A DNA stretch of 6,731 bases from JANLQX01 sp043775075 (GTDB taxonomy: Bacteria; Actinomycetota; Acidimicrobiia; Acidimicrobiales; JANYDT01), in contig JAYVSS010000194.1 of NCBI GenBank assembly GCA_043775075.1, positions 1 to 6,731 on the forward strand. The letters are read 5' to 3'. The notes below the pieces were generated by a model that saw only the letters and a list, made by a program, of their open reading frames with translations, did not search any database and was not told the origin of the DNA. Positions 5,159 through 6,731 of the stretch are shown here, in pieces (the first letter of the stretch is position 1; each line of letters opens with the position of its first letter). Both the position numbers and the translations under genes were made by a program.

Positions 5159-6731
5159 CTACTCGGTGGCGATGGCCCGAAGGATGTTGAGGCCGGCGGC
5201 ATCCTTGGCTGGCTTGCGTGCGGCGTAGAGGCCGACGAGCGAGGCCAGCAACGTGAGCGGCACGAGGTAGGGGAACGGCACGCTGAGCTTTAACAAGCCT
5301 CCGTCGGCACCGAGTACCTTCACCAGCGCTGCCCCGAACCCGGTACCGAGCACCACGCCCAGCACCGCGCCGAAGGTGGCAACAACAATTGCTTCCCACC
5401 GAATCGCCGCCCGTATCTGGTCTCGGCTCATGCCCACGGCTCGCAGTAGGCCTATCTCGCGGGTGCGTTCAAAGATGGACAACCGCAGCGTGTTGGCGAT
5501 GCCCAAGATGGCAATGATGATGGCCAAAAGCAGCAGGGCATTAACGATGGCGAGGAATTGCTGAAACTGCCCAACCTGCGCATCGGCGTACTTCTTCTTG
5601 GTTTGGAACTCGGCCGCCGGATAGTTCTTCAACGCCCTGTCCGCCGCCTTTTCCACCGCCTTGTTGTTCTTCCCATCGGCGCTGACGTAAAGAAAATCAA
5701 TGGACGATTTCGGCGAAAATGTATTGAGTGTCTTGATGTTGGTGAGGTAGTACAGGTTCCCAAGACCCTCGGCATTTTCGTAGGTGGCGACGATCTTCAA
5801 CGTAGTCCGTCGGCCGTTTTTGAATACCGGGCGGATGGAATCCCCGATTTTAAGGCTCTGGTCCTTTGCCGTCTTCTCCGCCAGCGCCACGGTGCCGGGT
5901 TTCACCAGTTCGCTCAGCGACCCCTCGGTTTTCCCCACATTGACGAGCTTGGTGAAATCTGCAGGATCGATTCCGCCGATCGTTCGTTCTCGAGCCGGAA
6001 AACCAAACCTGATTCGCTCAAACCGCAAACTGGACGTGGCCGTTACCCCCGGAACCTTGCGGATTTCTGCTTGCGCCGACGCCGGGAAACCCGCATCAGA
6101 CGCTGCGCTGGCGACGACGTAGTCGCCCTTCACGGCGTTGTCGATGGCCCCACGGAAGGTCTGCGTGAGCGACGTCGAAAGCACCAGGATCGCACTTACC
6201 AATGCCGTTCCGATAGTCAATGCCAACGCTGTCGCTGATGTCCTTGTGGGGTTGCGGATCGTATTTTCTCGCGCAATTTGACCCGCGGTGGTGCCGGCAG
6301 ACCGACCGGTAAGGATCAAATACCAACCACAGATTGCACACAGACCGGCGAGTCCGATGAGCGGACTCAGTCCTGTTAGCGCAACGAGCATGGCGAACAG
6401 GGAGACGGGTTTCCACTGCGGGAGCAGCTTCTCGTCTTCTTTCAAAACCGAACGATCTGCGTTCTTCGCGTAAAGCGACCATCCGAATGCAACAGCGACG
6501 CCGGAAGCAAACAGAATCGCTCGCCACTTTTCGATGTTGTCGGGATGGAAGTCAGAAACCTTCAGGATTCCCACCAGGAGGGTAGGAACCGACGCGATCA
6601 GGAGGAACCCGCCGAAAACAACGATCACCCAACCGAACCACGGACGGCCCAGTGCGCCAGCCAACGGTTTGGCCAAGATTGGGCCGAGGAACACCACAGC
6701 GATCAGCGCGGTCCCCGCCGACACCCCAATA
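5159..6731 (-). CDS. FtsX/MacB-type ABC transporter permease, C-terminal part (cut at right edge)
   Basis: A minus-strand gene ending with a TAG at 5159-5161. The frame is still open at the window edge, and the first visible residues (IGVSAGTALIAVVFLGPILA) look like an internal membrane helix, so the N-terminal part lies outside. A GTG at 6722-6724 could be read as a start but is more likely an internal valine. Counting from that valine: helix about 4-20, further hydrophobic segments about 29-54, 67-86 and 108-137, then the conserved ARENTIRNPTRTSATALAL (151-169) leading into a helix to about 186. An extracytoplasmic MacB-type domain follows (about 190-388), and then an FtsX domain (388-521) with ILGIANTLRLSIFERTREIG followed by LLRAVGMSRDQIRAAIRWEA and two last helices. 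Such permeases work with a LolD/MacB-like ATPase in lipoprotein, lipid, peptide or drug export or in cell-envelope control; the substrate is not evident. It is convergent with the SDR/ABC operon and not part of it. Confidence 0.9.
   Translation of the reverse strand, partial: IGVSAGTALIAVVFLGPILAKPLAGALGRPWFGWVIVVFGGFLLIASVPTLLVGILKVSDFHPDNIEKWRAILFASGVAVAFGWSLYAKNADRSVLKEDEKLLPQWKPVSLFAMLVALTGLSPLIGLAGLCAICGWYLILTGRSAGTTAGQIARENTIRNPTRTSATALALTIGTALVSAILVLSTSLTQTFRGAIDNAVKGDYVVASAASDAGFPASAQAEIRKVPGVTATSSLRFERIRFGFPARERTIGGIDPADFTKLVNVGKTEGSLSELVKPGTVALAEKTAKDQSLKIGDSIRPVFKNGRRTTLKIVATYENAEGLGNLYYLTNIKTLNTFSPKSSIDFLYVSADGKNNKAVEKAADRALKNYPAAEFQTKKKYADAQVGQFQQFLAIVNALLLLAIIIAILGIANTLRLSIFERTREIGLLRAVGMSRDQIRAAIRWEAIVVATFGAVLGVVLGTGFGAALVKVLGADGGLLKLSVPFPYLVPLTLLASLVGLYAARKPAKDAAGLNILRAIATE

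Noticed and set aside
5558..6238. Plus-strand open frame of 226 codons opposite the FtsX gene
   Set aside because: Antisense shadow of the FtsX/MacB permease. The translation is Arg-rich without motifs.

Overview
The window looks like chromosomal DNA from an actinobacterium, most likely from the Acidimicrobiia (Ilumatobacter-like lineages). This is inferred from several traits: moderately high GC, frequent GTG/TTG starts, a lipoprotein with a long Ala/Thr/Pro/Glu linker of the type common in that class, a remnant of an F420-type luciferase-like oxidoreductase, and an FtsX-type permease of actinobacterial style. No rRNA, tRNA, CRISPR array, transposase or phage gene was seen.

Layout. Positions 1-449 hold no confident gene, only a weak minus-strand reading frame running off the left edge. 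Positions 450-745 (minus) carry a decayed C-terminal piece of an LLM-class (luciferase-like) oxidoreductase that has lost its N-terminal two thirds and has a frameshift near its end. Positions 746-1263 are mostly unassigned, with one low-confidence minus-strand reading frame that has a good Shine-Dalgarno.

Positions 1264-5064 (plus) form the core of the window, a compact four-gene operon: an SDR-family dehydrogenase, an ABC transporter ATPase of the nitrate/sulfonate/taurine/thiamine-precursor (NitT/TauT) class, its permease, and a lipoprotein substrate-binding protein of NMT1/THI5 type. The first three genes overlap by 4 bases each (TTGA, then ATGA). The binding protein follows after 71 bases with its own strong Shine-Dalgarno. 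A GC-rich hairpin followed by TTTT (5089-5124) closes the operon.

Convergent to it, 5159-6731 (minus) is the C-terminal part of an FtsX/MacB-type ABC permease, cut by the right edge.

Working model (inference): the binding lipoprotein captures a small organic solute outside the membrane, the permease and ATPase import it, and the co-translated NAD-type SDR enzyme may oxidise or reduce it or a product of it. The substrate cannot be read from the sequence. The FtsX permease belongs to a separate unit. I see no clearly novel system. The items most worth a second look are the SDR-transporter coupling, the decayed LLM gene, the repeat-expanded lipoprotein linker and an extra membrane block in the FtsX protein.
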